A stretch of 48,153 nucleotides of DNA from Minisyncoccota bacterium (GCA_017881075.1 JADGRH010000006.1:1-48153); one strand, 5' to 3'. Counted from the stretch's first letter, positions 1 to 9,202 are shown. The notes: a model not told the origin generated them from the sequence alone. A program made the numbers and translations.

Positions 1-2160
<2,160 letters not shown>

Positions 2161-2450
2161 TCCCATTAGGAAATTTAAAAACCATCTCCTGAAAAAACAA
2201 CCACTGTTTCATCAGGATCATTTGTTTGCTTACTTAATTATTTTACCTGCCTGTCTCCACCGCTTAAAAGACCCTCAATAAAGGGACGGTGTGACAAGAA
2301 TTTATTTTTCAAATATCGGGCAATCGGAAGGCCTCGTTTTGAGACGAAAAAAAACCGCTTTCTAAGCGGCTTGTTAAGACAACAATCAAGAAGACGTCAT
2401 CTTTGCCGCTTTGAAAAAATGGTGTTTTTTAACATATCTGTGTAAGGCCT
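2161..2450 (-). other. Leader of the 23S rRNA transcript
   Basis: About 290 nt separate the promoter from the mature 23S 5' end, and no protein gene or tRNA is visible in them. From upstream to downstream the leader holds an AAGCGGC element (2405-2411), a hairpin terminator (2347-2372), a further AAGCGGTGG copy (about 2258-2266) and a long stem-loop at about 2188-2217 (CCTGA/TCAGG plus GAAACA/TGTTTT). No 16S gene precedes the 23S gene; the next gene upstream is a channel-like protein gene ending at 2546. Confidence 0.6.
2347..2372 (-). terminator. Attenuator-like terminator inside the 23S leader
   Basis: On the minus strand GCCGCTT and AAGCGGT pair across a 3-nt AGA loop and are followed directly by eight U residues (2347-2354). 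It lies about 75-95 nt after the expected transcription start and before the 23S gene. The left arm can instead pair perfectly with AAGCGGC at 2405-2411, so an antiterminated form is possible. Confidence 0.6.
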
Positions 2451-2478
2451 AGTATATACAACCGAGTGTAATTGTCAA
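2451..2478 (-). promoter_or_regulatory. Strong sigma70-type promoter of the 23S rRNA gene
   Basis: Reading the minus strand, TTGACA (2478-2473), a 16-nt spacer and TATACT (2456-2451) make a near-consensus promoter. It directly follows the hairpin that ends the neighbouring channel gene and points at the 23S gene. Confidence 0.8.
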
Positions 2479-2480
2479 AC

Positions 2481-2510
2481 ACCCCCGACCGCCTTACGGC
2501 GGCCGGGGGT
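2481..2510. terminator. GC-rich hairpin terminator between the channel gene and the rRNA promoter
   Basis: ACCCCCG-A-CCGCC and GGCGG-C-CGGGGGT form a 13-pair stem with a TTAC loop and one mismatch. T-rich DNA follows on the plus side. On the minus side the short GTTT tail runs into the rRNA -35 box, so terminator and promoter abut. Confidence 0.65.
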
Positions 2511-2545
2511 GTTTTTTCATATTTTCCTTATAGAATCCTGATTAT

Positions 2546-3238
2546 CTATCGATTCTTATCAGCAATTTCACCTCTAACTTTCTCAATATATCGGGCTGCG
2601 GCATCCTGGCCACCAAGACCAAAGGAAAGGCCAAAAGCCAACGACAGTGCTACCACTACTCCCATAAAGAGAGTTTGGATGAGCGAAACGGCAATACCAA
2701 GCTGAACCAAAGCGGTCAAAATGGCAAAGATCCAGATAGCCCATTTAGCAATACTGCCCATTAGATTGGCGTGGGCTAATCCGGCAGCCGAAGCCCCGGC
2801 GGCTACGATTTTCTGTACTGCTTGAGCAATGACTACAGCTACAAGCAGAATCAAGACAGCCACAATTACTTGCGGCAGATAGCTTAGGACAACACTCTTA
2901 AGAAAGAGGGTCACTTGAGTTAAGCCGAGAACCTCAAATGAAGCTAAAAGGAAGACTACAATTATAAACCATTTTACTAACCCGCCGACAAAGGCCCCTG
3001 AATTAAGAAGTACTCCTCCTTTGTTCAGTGTGCTCTCAACGCCTGCGCTTCGCAGAGCATGGTCAATTTTCATGGCCACAAAGGCCTGTCGGATTAGCTT
3101 ATCGATGAAGACACCGATGAGCCAGCCGATTATGAAAATGACTATGGCGATTACAATGTTGGGGATAAAGCTGACAATACCGTACCAAAGATTGGTAAAT
3201 GATTGCACCAGCACGTCTCCCCAGGTATTTACTACCAT
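2546..3238 (-). CDS. Small-conductance mechanosensitive channel-like membrane protein (conserved TM helix family)
   Basis: A 230-residue protein with about five hydrophobic helices (roughly 20-45, 80-105, 115-140, 160-185 and 190-210). The segment around IPNIVIAIVIFIIGWLIG recurs later as LPQVIVAVLILLVAVV, the internal repeat typical of the conserved-TM-helix (CmpX/YnaI-related) family. The C-terminal LAFGLSFGLGGQDAAAR stretch matches the glycine-rich pore-lining helix of MscS-type channels. The cytoplasmic beta domain of full MscS proteins is absent. The likely role is a membrane channel or stress-related pore protein. The start has no clear Shine-Dalgarno sequence. It is a single-gene unit upstream of the 23S promoter. 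Confidence 0.75.
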   Translation of the reverse strand: MVVNTWGDVLVQSFTNLWYGIVSFIPNIVIAIVIFIIGWLIGVFIDKLIRQAFVAMKIDHALRSAGVESTLNKGGVLLNSGAFVGGLVKWFIIVVFLLASFEVLGLTQVTLFLKSVVLSYLPQVIVAVLILLVAVVIAQAVQKIVAAGASAAGLAHANLMGSIAKWAIWIFAILTALVQLGIAVSLIQTLFMGVVVALSLAFGLSFGLGGQDAAARYIEKVRGEIADKNR

Positions 3239-3320
3239 GTTATTTATTATTAATGTTAATTATTAAGGATAGAACGACCTTCCTACCCCTTTCGCTTTCT
3301 GCCTATATTATATCAATTTT

Positions 3321-3908
3321 TTAGGATAAAAGGCCAAGTTTATCCAGGACCCCCTGGTGGGGGTAATCAAGGATGTCCCGTAGTAGTTTATCCCCCATAT
3401 TAAGGCGATATTGGAATTCAGCCGTTTCCAGAGCCACATATTTGATCTCCTTTCCGATTTCCGCTTCCAGATGTTTAATGAGATTCTCCAATGTCCTTTT
3501 CTTTATTCTATCGGCCACCACTAAAAGGTCGACTCGGCTTTCCCAATCCTGAATAAACACCCCGGCCAAGACCACTAATTTTAAACGGCCAATCTTACTG
3601 AGTTTCTTTAAGATGTGTTCTTGTTGTAAAGCAGTAATATTAATTAAAAGATTCTGAAGAGCTTCCAGGTATGAAAAATCTACGTTCAAAATCCAACCTG
3701 AGATTCTTTTGCCCTTCAGTTTGAAACTGCGTCGCTTGATTACTTTTGTCTTTTCCAGAAGCCTACACTCCCTTCGAACAATCGTTGACCGCACTTTAGT
3801 CCTGTCGGCGATCTCTCTCGCGTCAAATGGCAGATTGGGATTAAAGAGAAAGAGTCGCATGATCTTGACCTTGGCCTGACTGCCGAAGAGATTAGATAAG
3901 GTTTCCAT
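3321..3908 (-). CDS. Winged-helix regulator with a degenerate nucleotidyltransferase-like domain
   Basis: The first ~75 residues form a winged helix-turn-helix (AKVKIMRLFLFNPN, then REIADRTKV, then a basic wing). The C-terminal half (GVFIQDWESRVDLLVVAD) resembles the minimal nucleotidyltransferase fold, but the catalytic GS-x-D-x-D pattern is not intact, so it may only bind a ligand. An upstream ATG at 3935 lies inside the rplL terminator hairpin, so I chose the ATG at 3908 (METLSNLFGSQ). Target genes cannot be deduced. Similar two-domain proteins are, to my knowledge, common in Parcubacteria. Confidence 0.65.
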   Translation of the reverse strand: METLSNLFGSQAKVKIMRLFLFNPNLPFDAREIADRTKVRSTIVRRECRLLEKTKVIKRRSFKLKGKRISGWILNVDFSYLEALQNLLINITALQQEHILKKLSKIGRLKLVVLAGVFIQDWESRVDLLVVADRIKKRTLENLIKHLEAEIGKEIKYVALETAEFQYRLNMGDKLLRDILDYPHQGVLDKLGLLS

Positions 3909-3926
3909 ATATAAATAATAAAACAA

Positions 3927-3963
3927 AAAAGCCATTCCACCAAATGGCGGAATGGCTTTTTTT
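3927..3963. terminator. Terminator of the rplJL operon
   Basis: GCCATTCC (3931-3938) pairs with GGAATGGC (3949-3956). A-rich DNA precedes it and T-rich DNA follows, so it can work in both directions. It lies 11 nt after the rplL stop codon. Confidence 0.8.
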
Positions 3964-3966
3964 AAG

Positions 3967-4434
3967 TTATTTCAGCTCAACCTTCCCTCCCGCTTCTTCA
4001 ATCCTTTTCTTGATTGTTTCTGCCTCCTCCTTCTTCATTCCTTCTTTAAGCATGGCTGGGGCGGCATCCACAAGGTCTTTAGCCTCCTTAAGCCCGAGAG
4101 CCAGGACTTCTTTCACCACCTTAATAACGGCAATCTTATTAGCACCGGAATCAGAAAGCTGAACATTAAAGAGACTTTTCTCTTCTACCGCAGGACCTGC
4201 TGCAGCCGGGCCGGCTACTGCTACGGCCTGGGCCGATACTCCGAACCTCTTTTCCAAAAACTTCACCAATTCATGAAGCTCGAGAACTGTCATTTTTTCA
4301 ATGCTCTCTACTAAAGTTTTGAACTCTTTCGGTGTTTCTACCTTTTCAGCAGGCTTTTTAGACTCTTCGGCTGGAGCCGGTGCTGGTGCTGCGGCTGGAG
4401 CAGGTGCTGCTGCGTTTGTATTTTCGTCTGCCAT
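3967..4434 (-). CDS. rplL: Large ribosomal subunit protein bL12 (L7/L12) with a long N-terminal extension
   Basis: The C-terminal half ([28 protein letters not shown], with GGKVELK at the end) is the typical L7/L12 domain that recruits translation factors. Residues ~43-70 ([24 protein letters not shown]) are the N-terminal dimerisation helices that bind L10. At 155 residues it is longer than the usual ~120-130, because about 40 alanine/proline-rich residues precede the dimerisation helices. The coding sequence continues directly behind rplJ (25 nt gap), as in the standard L10-L12 operon, and ends at a strong hairpin terminator. Confidence 0.93.
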   Translation of the reverse strand: MADENTNAAAPAPAAAPAPAPAEESKKPAEKVETPKEFKTLVESIEKMTVLELHELVKFLEKRFGVSAQAVAVAGPAAAGPAVEEKSLFNVQLSDSGANKIAVIKVVKEVLALGLKEAKDLVDAAPAMLKEGMKKEEAETIKKRIEEAGGKVELK

Positions 4435-4459
4435 AATAATTTTGATTTAATTTTTAATT

Positions 4460-4948
4460 TTACTTCCCTTTCTCCGCAATTGCGTTGATCGCTACTACTA
4501 ATCCGGCAATTGGCGAATTAATGATATTTACGAATTGGCCGTAGAGGACTTCCAATGATGGAATGGAGGCAATAGAGACCATCTCCTCGGCATTTTTATA
4601 CTTTCCTTCAAAAATGCCGCCCAGAATTGCCCATTTCTTATCCAGCTTCTTTTGGAATTCATAAACTTCTCGAGATGGCGCCATAATATCGTCGCCGTAA
4701 GCAAGACCTAATTCCCCTTCCATCGCTGGCATTTCACCCTCAATCTTTTTTCCTTCCAAGACTTTCTTGGTAATAGTCTTCTTGGCCACCATGTAATTGA
4801 TCCCTTTGGCTCGCAACTCACGACGAATAGCGGTGGATTCAGATACCGGCAAACCATGAAAGTTAACGAATACTACCGACTTTGCTTTTCCAATAGCATC
4901 TTCAACTTTCTCAAATATTTCCTTCTTCTTATTTTTTGATATAGGCAT
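4460..4948 (-). CDS. rplJ: Large ribosomal subunit protein uL10
   Basis: A 162-residue L10 homologue: KAKSVVFVNFHGLPVSESTAIRREL followed by YMVAKKTITKKVLEGKKIEG and a C-terminal helix that anchors L12 dimers (VNIINSPIAGLVVAINAIAEKGK). L10 forms the base of the ribosomal stalk. The gene starts the rplJ-rplL operon, and a hairpin with a U tract lies just 22 nt before the start codon, suggesting autogenous control by attenuation as in other L10 leaders. rplK and rplA are not upstream; rplK is near 43 kb with nusG. Confidence 0.92.
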   Translation of the reverse strand: MPISKNKKKEIFEKVEDAIGKAKSVVFVNFHGLPVSESTAIRRELRAKGINYMVAKKTITKKVLEGKKIEGEMPAMEGELGLAYGDDIMAPSREVYEFQKKLDKKWAILGGIFEGKYKNAEEMVSIASIPSLEVLYGQFVNIINSPIAGLVVAINAIAEKGK

Positions 4949-4969
4949 TTTATGATTTGTCTTTAAAAC

Positions 4970-4991
4970 AAAAAACGACCTTTTCCGGCCG
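4970..4991 (-). terminator. Attenuator-like hairpin in the rplJ leader
   Basis: On the minus strand CGGCC and GGUCG pair around GGAAAA and are followed by six U residues (4975-4970), 22 nt before the rplJ start. Upstream leader sequence (about 4992-5095) holds further paired segments. The position fits an L10-L12 autoregulatory leader, but this is inferred from layout, not from a covariance match. Confidence 0.55.
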
Positions 4992-5106
4992 CAATGAGAA
5001 ATACTAAATCTTAGTATTAAACCTCGAGAGGATCATTTTATGTAGTCCCTCGATTTTCTCGGAATCTACGACCTCTTGTCTTTGGCCTTGTGAATAGAAG
5101 TCTACC

Positions 5107-5156
5107 TTTTTAGACCTTTTTGTCTACTTGACGTATGGGCTAAAAGGTGATATAAT
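5107..5156 (+). promoter_or_regulatory. Strong promoter with phased T-tracts, driving the unknown gene at 5265
   Basis: TTGACG (5128-5133), a 17-nt spacer and TATAAT (5151-5156) form a near-consensus promoter. Two T5 tracts (5107-5111 and 5117-5121), exactly 10 nt apart, lie just upstream of the -35 box, as expected of an UP-element or curved DNA. The spacer (GGCTAAAAGGTGA before TATAAT) resembles that of the promoter at 17295-17323. Confidence 0.8.
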
Positions 5157-5171
5157 TCCCACTGAATCGAA

Positions 5172-5241
5172 TTGGGTTTTTGTCGGGAGTAATCCCGGGC
5201 CTAGTTCATTGAAAACCACTAGTGATCTTGGGACTACCCAA
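5172..5241 (+). ncRNA. Structured 5' leader: possible three-stem cis-regulatory RNA
   Basis: The roughly 100-nt 5' UTR can fold into three stems. P1 pairs TTGGGT (5172-5177) with ACCCAA (5236-5241). P2 pairs CGGGA (5184-5188) with TCCCG (5193-5197) around a GUAA (GNRA) tetraloop. P3 pairs CTAGT (5201-5205) with ACTAG (5218-5222). P1 encloses P2 and P3 like a riboswitch junction. The Shine-Dalgarno site follows P1. I recognise no known riboswitch class. Confidence 0.4.
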
Positions 5242-5264
5242 AACACAAAGAAGAAAGGTCAGTC

Positions 5265-5780
5265 ATGAGCATAAGATGCTTCGTTAACATACAAGAAAAT
5301 CAAAAATTTATTACCTCACCGAATGGATGCTTCAAGCTCCTCTTCGGTCACAGTCTTCAGGACGAAGAAGACCGTCCGTACATCGATCTTCATGTGGGTT
5401 TACCGGAGACGAAAAGTCTGCCGGCTAATATCGCCGAGATAACCACCGGCGTCAGTTACTATGAGCCAAATCTGATCGAATACGGAAGCGGGCGGAGAAT
5501 CACAGGAGAATACCGATACCGCTCGGCGTTTGGGGTGTTGGAAAATAATCAACACAACGGTATTAACAAACAAGGACTTCGAATCACCGCCGATAATATC
5601 GTCGATGCTTCGGAGCTCTATAGCCGGGTTCGTAGCGGAAGGATCTATCCCGCAGTTTCGTATGATGCCGCGCAGGTGCCGGTGCCAATGCGACGGTTCA
5701 AGGACCTCGCGCGCGAGTTCGCCGAAATGCTTGGCGACCTCCTCGATGACTGCCGATTCTGGTTCGCGAAAACAACTTAA
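5265..5780 (+). CDS. Protein of unknown function, 171 residues, in its own transcription unit
   Basis: I do not recognise this protein. It looks soluble: no signal peptide or membrane helix. The N-terminal half is mixed (FKLLFGHSLQDEEDRPYIDLHVGLP). The C-terminal part is helical and charged (RRFKDLAREFAEMLGDLLDDCRFWF). The unit is clearly built for expression: a consensus promoter at 5128-5156, a structured leader, a GAAAGG Shine-Dalgarno site 8 nt before the ATG, and a hairpin terminator just after the stop. Its base composition is more G+C-rich than the neighbouring membrane genes. It shares this design and a similar promoter with the unknown gene at 16734-17177, so the two may be co-expressed. 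Confidence 0.7.
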   Translation: MSIRCFVNIQENQKFITSPNGCFKLLFGHSLQDEEDRPYIDLHVGLPETKSLPANIAEITTGVSYYEPNLIEYGSGRRITGEYRYRSAFGVLENNQHNGINKQGLRITADNIVDASELYSRVRSGRIYPAVSYDAAQVPVPMRRFKDLAREFAEMLGDLLDDCRFWFAKTT

Positions 5781-5802
5781 TCGGACGCACAACGTAACAA
5801 AT

Positions 5803-5834
5803 GCCGGGCTTGGAAACGAGCCCGGCGTTTTTTT
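5803..5834 (+). terminator. Terminator of the unknown gene at 5265
   Basis: GCCGGGCT (5803-5810) pairs with AGCCCGGC (5819-5826) and is followed by seven T residues. Confidence 0.85.
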
Positions 5835-5852
5835 ATTTAAATTTGAATTAAT

Positions 5853-6383
5853 CTACCCCCCTATCCTTTCATTCTCCTTTTCCAAAATCTCATATTTATT
5901 TCCGGCGATGTTGGTTAGAAGTTGGATGAAGGTGGCAACGCCAGAGATGGCGAAGATTAGAAGGACGAAATATGTAATGGGAGAAATAAAGTATAGGAAT
6001 AGTGAGATTAAAGTGGTCCAGAAGCCAATGCACCACGGACATTCCAGGGTGGTGTTAATAGCTCGACGAAATCCCGGTTTTACTAGCGTCTTAACGACCA
6101 TCTTTTCGCTTTCCCCTGGGCCTCCAACAATAGTTTTATCATATTTAAATAACTCCCTCTTCCAACGCGTGAGCTTATCATATGACGCCCCTCGGATCAT
6201 TCGAAAGCTCGCTAGGGCCACTAGAGCTGCCCCTCCAAAGCTGATGCTTCTAGGTAGTGATCCATTCACTTTCACTAATATCCAGCCCAAGATTATGGCC
6301 ACAACGACAAAGGCCGTACCTGGGATAGCCATGTTATAGAAGATTTGCCTGTCTTCGCCTAGAGACATTTTCTCTTCTTTCAT
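5853..6383 (-). CDS. DUF1360-like membrane protein
   Basis: A 176-residue protein with membrane helices at about 17-38, 45-60, 120-135 and 137-160. The central motif LECPWCIGFWTTL, a CxxC followed by G-x-W, is characteristic of the DUF1360 family; its function is unknown. The N-terminal MKEEKMSLGEDRQIFYN is cytoplasmic. It follows a two-tier hairpin at 6427-6479 and a small membrane protein gene. The cysteine pair could bind metal or undergo redox change, but nothing in the sequence decides this. Confidence 0.55.
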   Translation of the reverse strand: MKEEKMSLGEDRQIFYNMAIPGTAFVVVAIILGWILVKVNGSLPRSISFGGAALVALASFRMIRGASYDKLTRWKRELFKYDKTIVGGPGESEKMVVKTLVKPGFRRAINTTLECPWCIGFWTTLISLFLYFISPITYFVLLIFAISGVATFIQLLTNIAGNKYEILEKENERIGG

Positions 6384-6426
6384 TAACCTAAATGATAGAA
6401 GAAAACATTCCTAAAAACAATGGGCA

Positions 6427-6479
6427 GATAACCAGACGAAACCTACAAATCACCCCATTCGTAGGTGAGTCTGGGTATC
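6427..6479. other. Two-tier stem-loop upstream of the DUF1360-like gene
   Basis: GATAACCAGAC (6427-6437) pairs with GTCTGGGTATC (6469-6479) with one mismatch. Inside it ACCTAC (6441-6446) pairs with GTAGGT (6461-6466), leaving a 14-nt loop. There is no U tract, so it is not an obvious terminator. It could be an RNA leader element or an mRNA end-protecting structure. Confidence 0.45.
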
Positions 6480-6484
6480 TGATC

Positions 6485-6781
6485 CTAGCCGATAGGAATA
6501 CTTATTGGATCCTTTATCAGACTGATAATGAGAATAATGGAAGGAATAAGTAGAATTAAATTCCATAATATTATTTTTCTTATTCCCTTTCTTATTTCCA
6601 AATCTCGTCGATGATAAATAAAAACAACAACAAGAAAAACCAGAATTATGATAATGACCGGAAAAGAGCATAGTAGTCCATAAAACCCAAAAGAGGTATC
6701 ATAAAAACCGCTAAGAATTACCAGAGCGGTTAGTACGAGTTCAACTTTAAATATCCACTTCGTGATTTGATACAGCTTCAA
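6485..6781 (-). CDS. Small three-helix membrane protein of unknown function
   Basis: 98 residues, mostly hydrophobic, with helices at about 11-30, 35-58 and 68-90 separated by a basic stretch (YHRRDLEIRKGIRKI). The only in-frame start before the first helix is TTG, 4 nt after the stop codon of the lipase gene, so translation is probably coupled to it. I recognise no family. Co-transcription with an exported lipase suggests an envelope role, but this is only context. Confidence 0.5.
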   Translation of the reverse strand: MKLYQITKWIFKVELVLTALVILSGFYDTSFGFYGLLCSFPVIIIILVFLVVVFIYHRRDLEIRKGIRKIILWNLILLIPSIILIISLIKDPISIPIG

Positions 6782-6785
6782 GATT

Positions 6786-8891
6786 TTATGGTGTAGCCAG
6801 ACTATTGAGTAATTTGGTAAGAAGATCAGTTAGAATGCTGATATCTTCCGGAGGAATATTCGAGTGATGTCCTCGGTGTTTATTTAATTTTTTCTCAAGG
6901 TTACGATTGAAGGCTTTTATCTTCTTGTTGGCATTTTTCACTTTCCCTTGAGACAATAAGTTTAATATATTATCTATTTTATTCAATATATTTGTTTTTA
7001 GGGGGTCGGCGATCGAAAAACCTTGTATCTCTTTTTTGATCAACAGTAGATAAGATGCAGGGCTGATCTCTGTGATCGACGTAGTTGTAGCATCCACCAC
7101 TCCGTCCCCATCAACATCAATGGAAAGAATGGGCGTAGTTGAGGAGGCATAAGAGCCTTCTTGTATGTCCAATTGGGCCGTCGTCATGGGAGTAACGGGG
7201 ATATCATTGAACACATTATCAGACATTTGAACATCTCCCTGTTTGATTTTCTCCTCGAGAGTAAAACTGCCCAGATCTAATCCGGTGATCTTCAGACTAT
7301 AACCTCCTCCGGGTAAATTTATATATTTCCCTTCGCCAACTTCTTCGTATCTACTATTCGGAATATTCTCTTCAATCAATTCGAGGTCGGAAGTTGGATC
7401 GGTATTAGTGGCAAGGCCAGTATGATTACCAGAGAGATCATAAGCATCAATGGAAACTGGTGAATGAACACCTATTTCAAAACCAGAAATGTCTCCCCCA
7501 GAAGGTTTGGTGGTAGAAAAATCTACTGGTAAAACATTGGGTGTATTTTTAATAATATTTCCAATTAGCTCTTCCATTGGTTCCGCTTCCATGATAGTGC
7601 TGTGACCAACATTTTTTCCATTTTCCTGATTGTAATCATGAATATTCAGATAGATCTTGGTGCTAGAGGCTGACATAACACTAGGACTAACTACTGTGCC
7701 ATCACCATCAATCGTTTTGAGCAAATCATGATCTAAAGTATACGGACAGACAGTTTGACCAATAAGACAATTCTCTTTGGCTGTGTATTCAATACCGCTC
7801 GTGGTAGGAATACCCCAGCCAGCGACTTCCGTGACTTGAAGACCGGAAGGTGGGAGCCAATTATCAATAGAATTGTGTGTGGCCTTGGCTTGATTAATTA
7901 AGGCCTGATTCAAGACATTTGGGCTATCGGTGTCTGCCGCATCCGGTTTTGGACGTTGATCTTTTTTTGCCAGAAGAAAATCGGAAAGACTGGAATAATT
8001 TTTAATATTGTTACCATATTTAGTGCGAAAATTATCAACATTGTCGACAGATGGATCAAACTGAATGACCGGCAAAGCAACTCTATCAAAATAATTTTTG
8101 GATGGAGCGAGATTATAAGCGGTTGGCATATTTTCTGAAAGACTACGAGCGGTGGGTTTGCTCATAAAAGTGTAGCCGAATTTTCTTATCTCTTGATCAT
8201 CACCATGAAGAAGAGCAGCAAGGCTCTCGGGAGTACCTAGTTCGGGTGGTGCAACCATAATTAACTTATCAATAAGCCCTGCTTCTCCTTGGGCTTGTAG
8301 AGCATTAATGAGAGTTTTTGCCAGTAGCCCTCCGTTGCTATGAGTAATAATTGTTACCTTGCCCGTTTTGGAAGAAGAAGCCATTCTTTCAATTTCCGGA
8401 ATCAGATAAACGTATCTATCCTGAAGCTTTATGCCATTCATTACTAGATCATTTAAATCTTTCCTCCAGTCGTAAGGGATTGCCTCCCAAGCATTAATTG
8501 TGTGATTTGCCACTAATTGATCCATTGAATCGGAAAAATGTTGATAGATATCTGTATCAAATAGACCTAAACTGATATTAGTTGTATTGATAATATCTCG
8601 AGTATAGACAGACTGATCAAGACTCTGGCCGTTTGGATCAAGAAATAACTTTTGGACATCGGCATTTCTATTTGGTTCCCAGAGTTGGTTTTCGCTTATT
8701 AAGCCCGGTTTATACAGTCGGCTTCCTTCAATACCTGGCAGGAAAATAACATTGGAACTGGGATTTTCTAATCCGGGGGGAATTTGAGCCCAAGCTAAAG
8801 CAGAAGTGGGAAAGAGGGTAAATACTCCGAATGATGCGCTAATAAAAAAGCTAATAAATATAACCGACTCCGATATAAATGTGTTTTTCAT
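6786..8891 (-). CDS. Exported LCAT-like lipase/acyltransferase with C-terminal extensions
   Basis: A 701-residue protein starting with a signal peptide or membrane anchor (residues ~8-33). Residues ~47-60 (NVIFLPGIEGSRL) begin an alpha/beta hydrolase of the lecithin:cholesterol acyltransferase type. PYDWRKDL at ~139-146 and the nucleophile elbow THSNGG with Ser185 are present. The later GDGTVV and VGHST segments can supply the Asp and His. A beta-rich region, a DVDGDGVVD calcium-loop-like motif and a basic helical tail (KNANKKIKAFNRNLEKK) follow. It probably acts on lipids or envelope esters outside the cell. A 7-bp hairpin replaces a Shine-Dalgarno site just before the ATG. Confidence 0.75.
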   Translation of the reverse strand: MKNTFISESVIFISFFISASFGVFTLFPTSALAWAQIPPGLENPSSNVIFLPGIEGSRLYKPGLISENQLWEPNRNADVQKLFLDPNGQSLDQSVYTRDIINTTNISLGLFDTDIYQHFSDSMDQLVANHTINAWEAIPYDWRKDLNDLVMNGIKLQDRYVYLIPEIERMASSSKTGKVTIITHSNGGLLAKTLINALQAQGEAGLIDKLIMVAPPELGTPESLAALLHGDDQEIRKFGYTFMSKPTARSLSENMPTAYNLAPSKNYFDRVALPVIQFDPSVDNVDNFRTKYGNNIKNYSSLSDFLLAKKDQRPKPDAADTDSPNVLNQALINQAKATHNSIDNWLPPSGLQVTEVAGWGIPTTSGIEYTAKENCLIGQTVCPYTLDHDLLKTIDGDGTVVSPSVMSASSTKIYLNIHDYNQENGKNVGHSTIMEAEPMEELIGNIIKNTPNVLPVDFSTTKPSGGDISGFEIGVHSPVSIDAYDLSGNHTGLATNTDPTSDLELIEENIPNSRYEEVGEGKYINLPGGGYSLKITGLDLGSFTLEEKIKQGDVQMSDNVFNDIPVTPMTTAQLDIQEGSYASSTTPILSIDVDGDGVVDATTTSITEISPASYLLLIKKEIQGFSIADPLKTNILNKIDNILNLLSQGKVKNANKKIKAFNRNLEKKLNKHRGHHSNIPPEDISILTDLLTKLLNSLATP

Positions 8892-8893
8892 CC

Positions 8894-8914
8894 GGCCATT
8901 ATGGAGAAATGGCC
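8894..8914 (-). promoter_or_regulatory. Hairpin immediately upstream of the lipase start codon
   Basis: GGCCATT (8894-8900) and AATGGCC (8908-8914) form a perfect 7-bp stem only 2 nt before the lipase ATG, where a Shine-Dalgarno site would be expected. It could control initiation. Confidence 0.4.
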
Positions 8915-8971
8915 ATGAAGAACCGCTAAAAGAAAGTTAAAGTTTCGCTAAAAAAAGCAGTGGACAACAAA

Positions 8972-9115
8972 TTATTGCGTACTGCAACAGATCAGATTTT
9001 CCGAATTAATACCCATTACTGGCCTATACCAGCCCAAGACAATAAAAAGAACAAAACTTAAAAGGAGAATGAAAAGAAAGGCGGTAATAAATTTGAAGGC
9101 GGTTTTGTCGAACAT
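8972..9115 (-). CDS. Possible 47-residue single-helix membrane protein
   Basis: An ATG at 9115 opens a 47-codon frame. It begins MFDKTAFK, continues with a hydrophobic stretch of about 22 residues (FITAFLFILLLSFVLFIVLGW) and ends in a polar tail with a CC pair. Composition is that of a small membrane peptide. The start lies next to the palindrome at 9117-9141, and AAGGA sits on the far side of that hairpin. It precedes the lipase gene by about 80 nt on the same strand. There is no homologue I can name. Confidence 0.35.
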   Translation of the reverse strand: MFDKTAFKFITAFLFILLLSFVLFIVLGWYRPVMGINSENLICCSTQ

Positions 9116-9116
9116 A

Positions 9117-9165
9117 GATACCAATGGTGCCCATTGGTATCCTTATTATACCAATGGGCACCATT
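9117..9165. repeat. Overlapping inverted repeats (alternative hairpins)
   Basis: An 11-bp perfect inverted repeat with a TGC spacer occupies 9117-9141 (arms GATACCAATGG and CCATTGGTATC). A second, 17-bp perfect inverted repeat spans 9123-9139 and 9149-9165 with a 9-nt loop. The two structures share sequence and cannot form together. They lie between the surface-protein terminator and the small membrane frame. Confidence 0.85.
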
Positions 9166-9178
9166 AAATAAAACAAAA

Positions 9179-9202
9179 CCCCCGCGCCTTTCGGCGCGGG
9201 GG
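9179..9202 (-). terminator. Terminator of the surface-protein gene
   Basis: CCCCCGCGCC (9179-9188) pairs perfectly with GGCGCGGGGG (9193-9202) around a 4-nt loop. On the minus strand it is followed by TTTTGTTTTATTT. Confidence 0.9.

Noticed and set aside
5530-6339. A 269-codon open frame on the plus strand
   Set aside because: It overlaps the end of the unknown gene at 5265, its terminator and the antisense of the DUF1360-like gene; it crosses a hairpin terminator and has no Shine-Dalgarno site.
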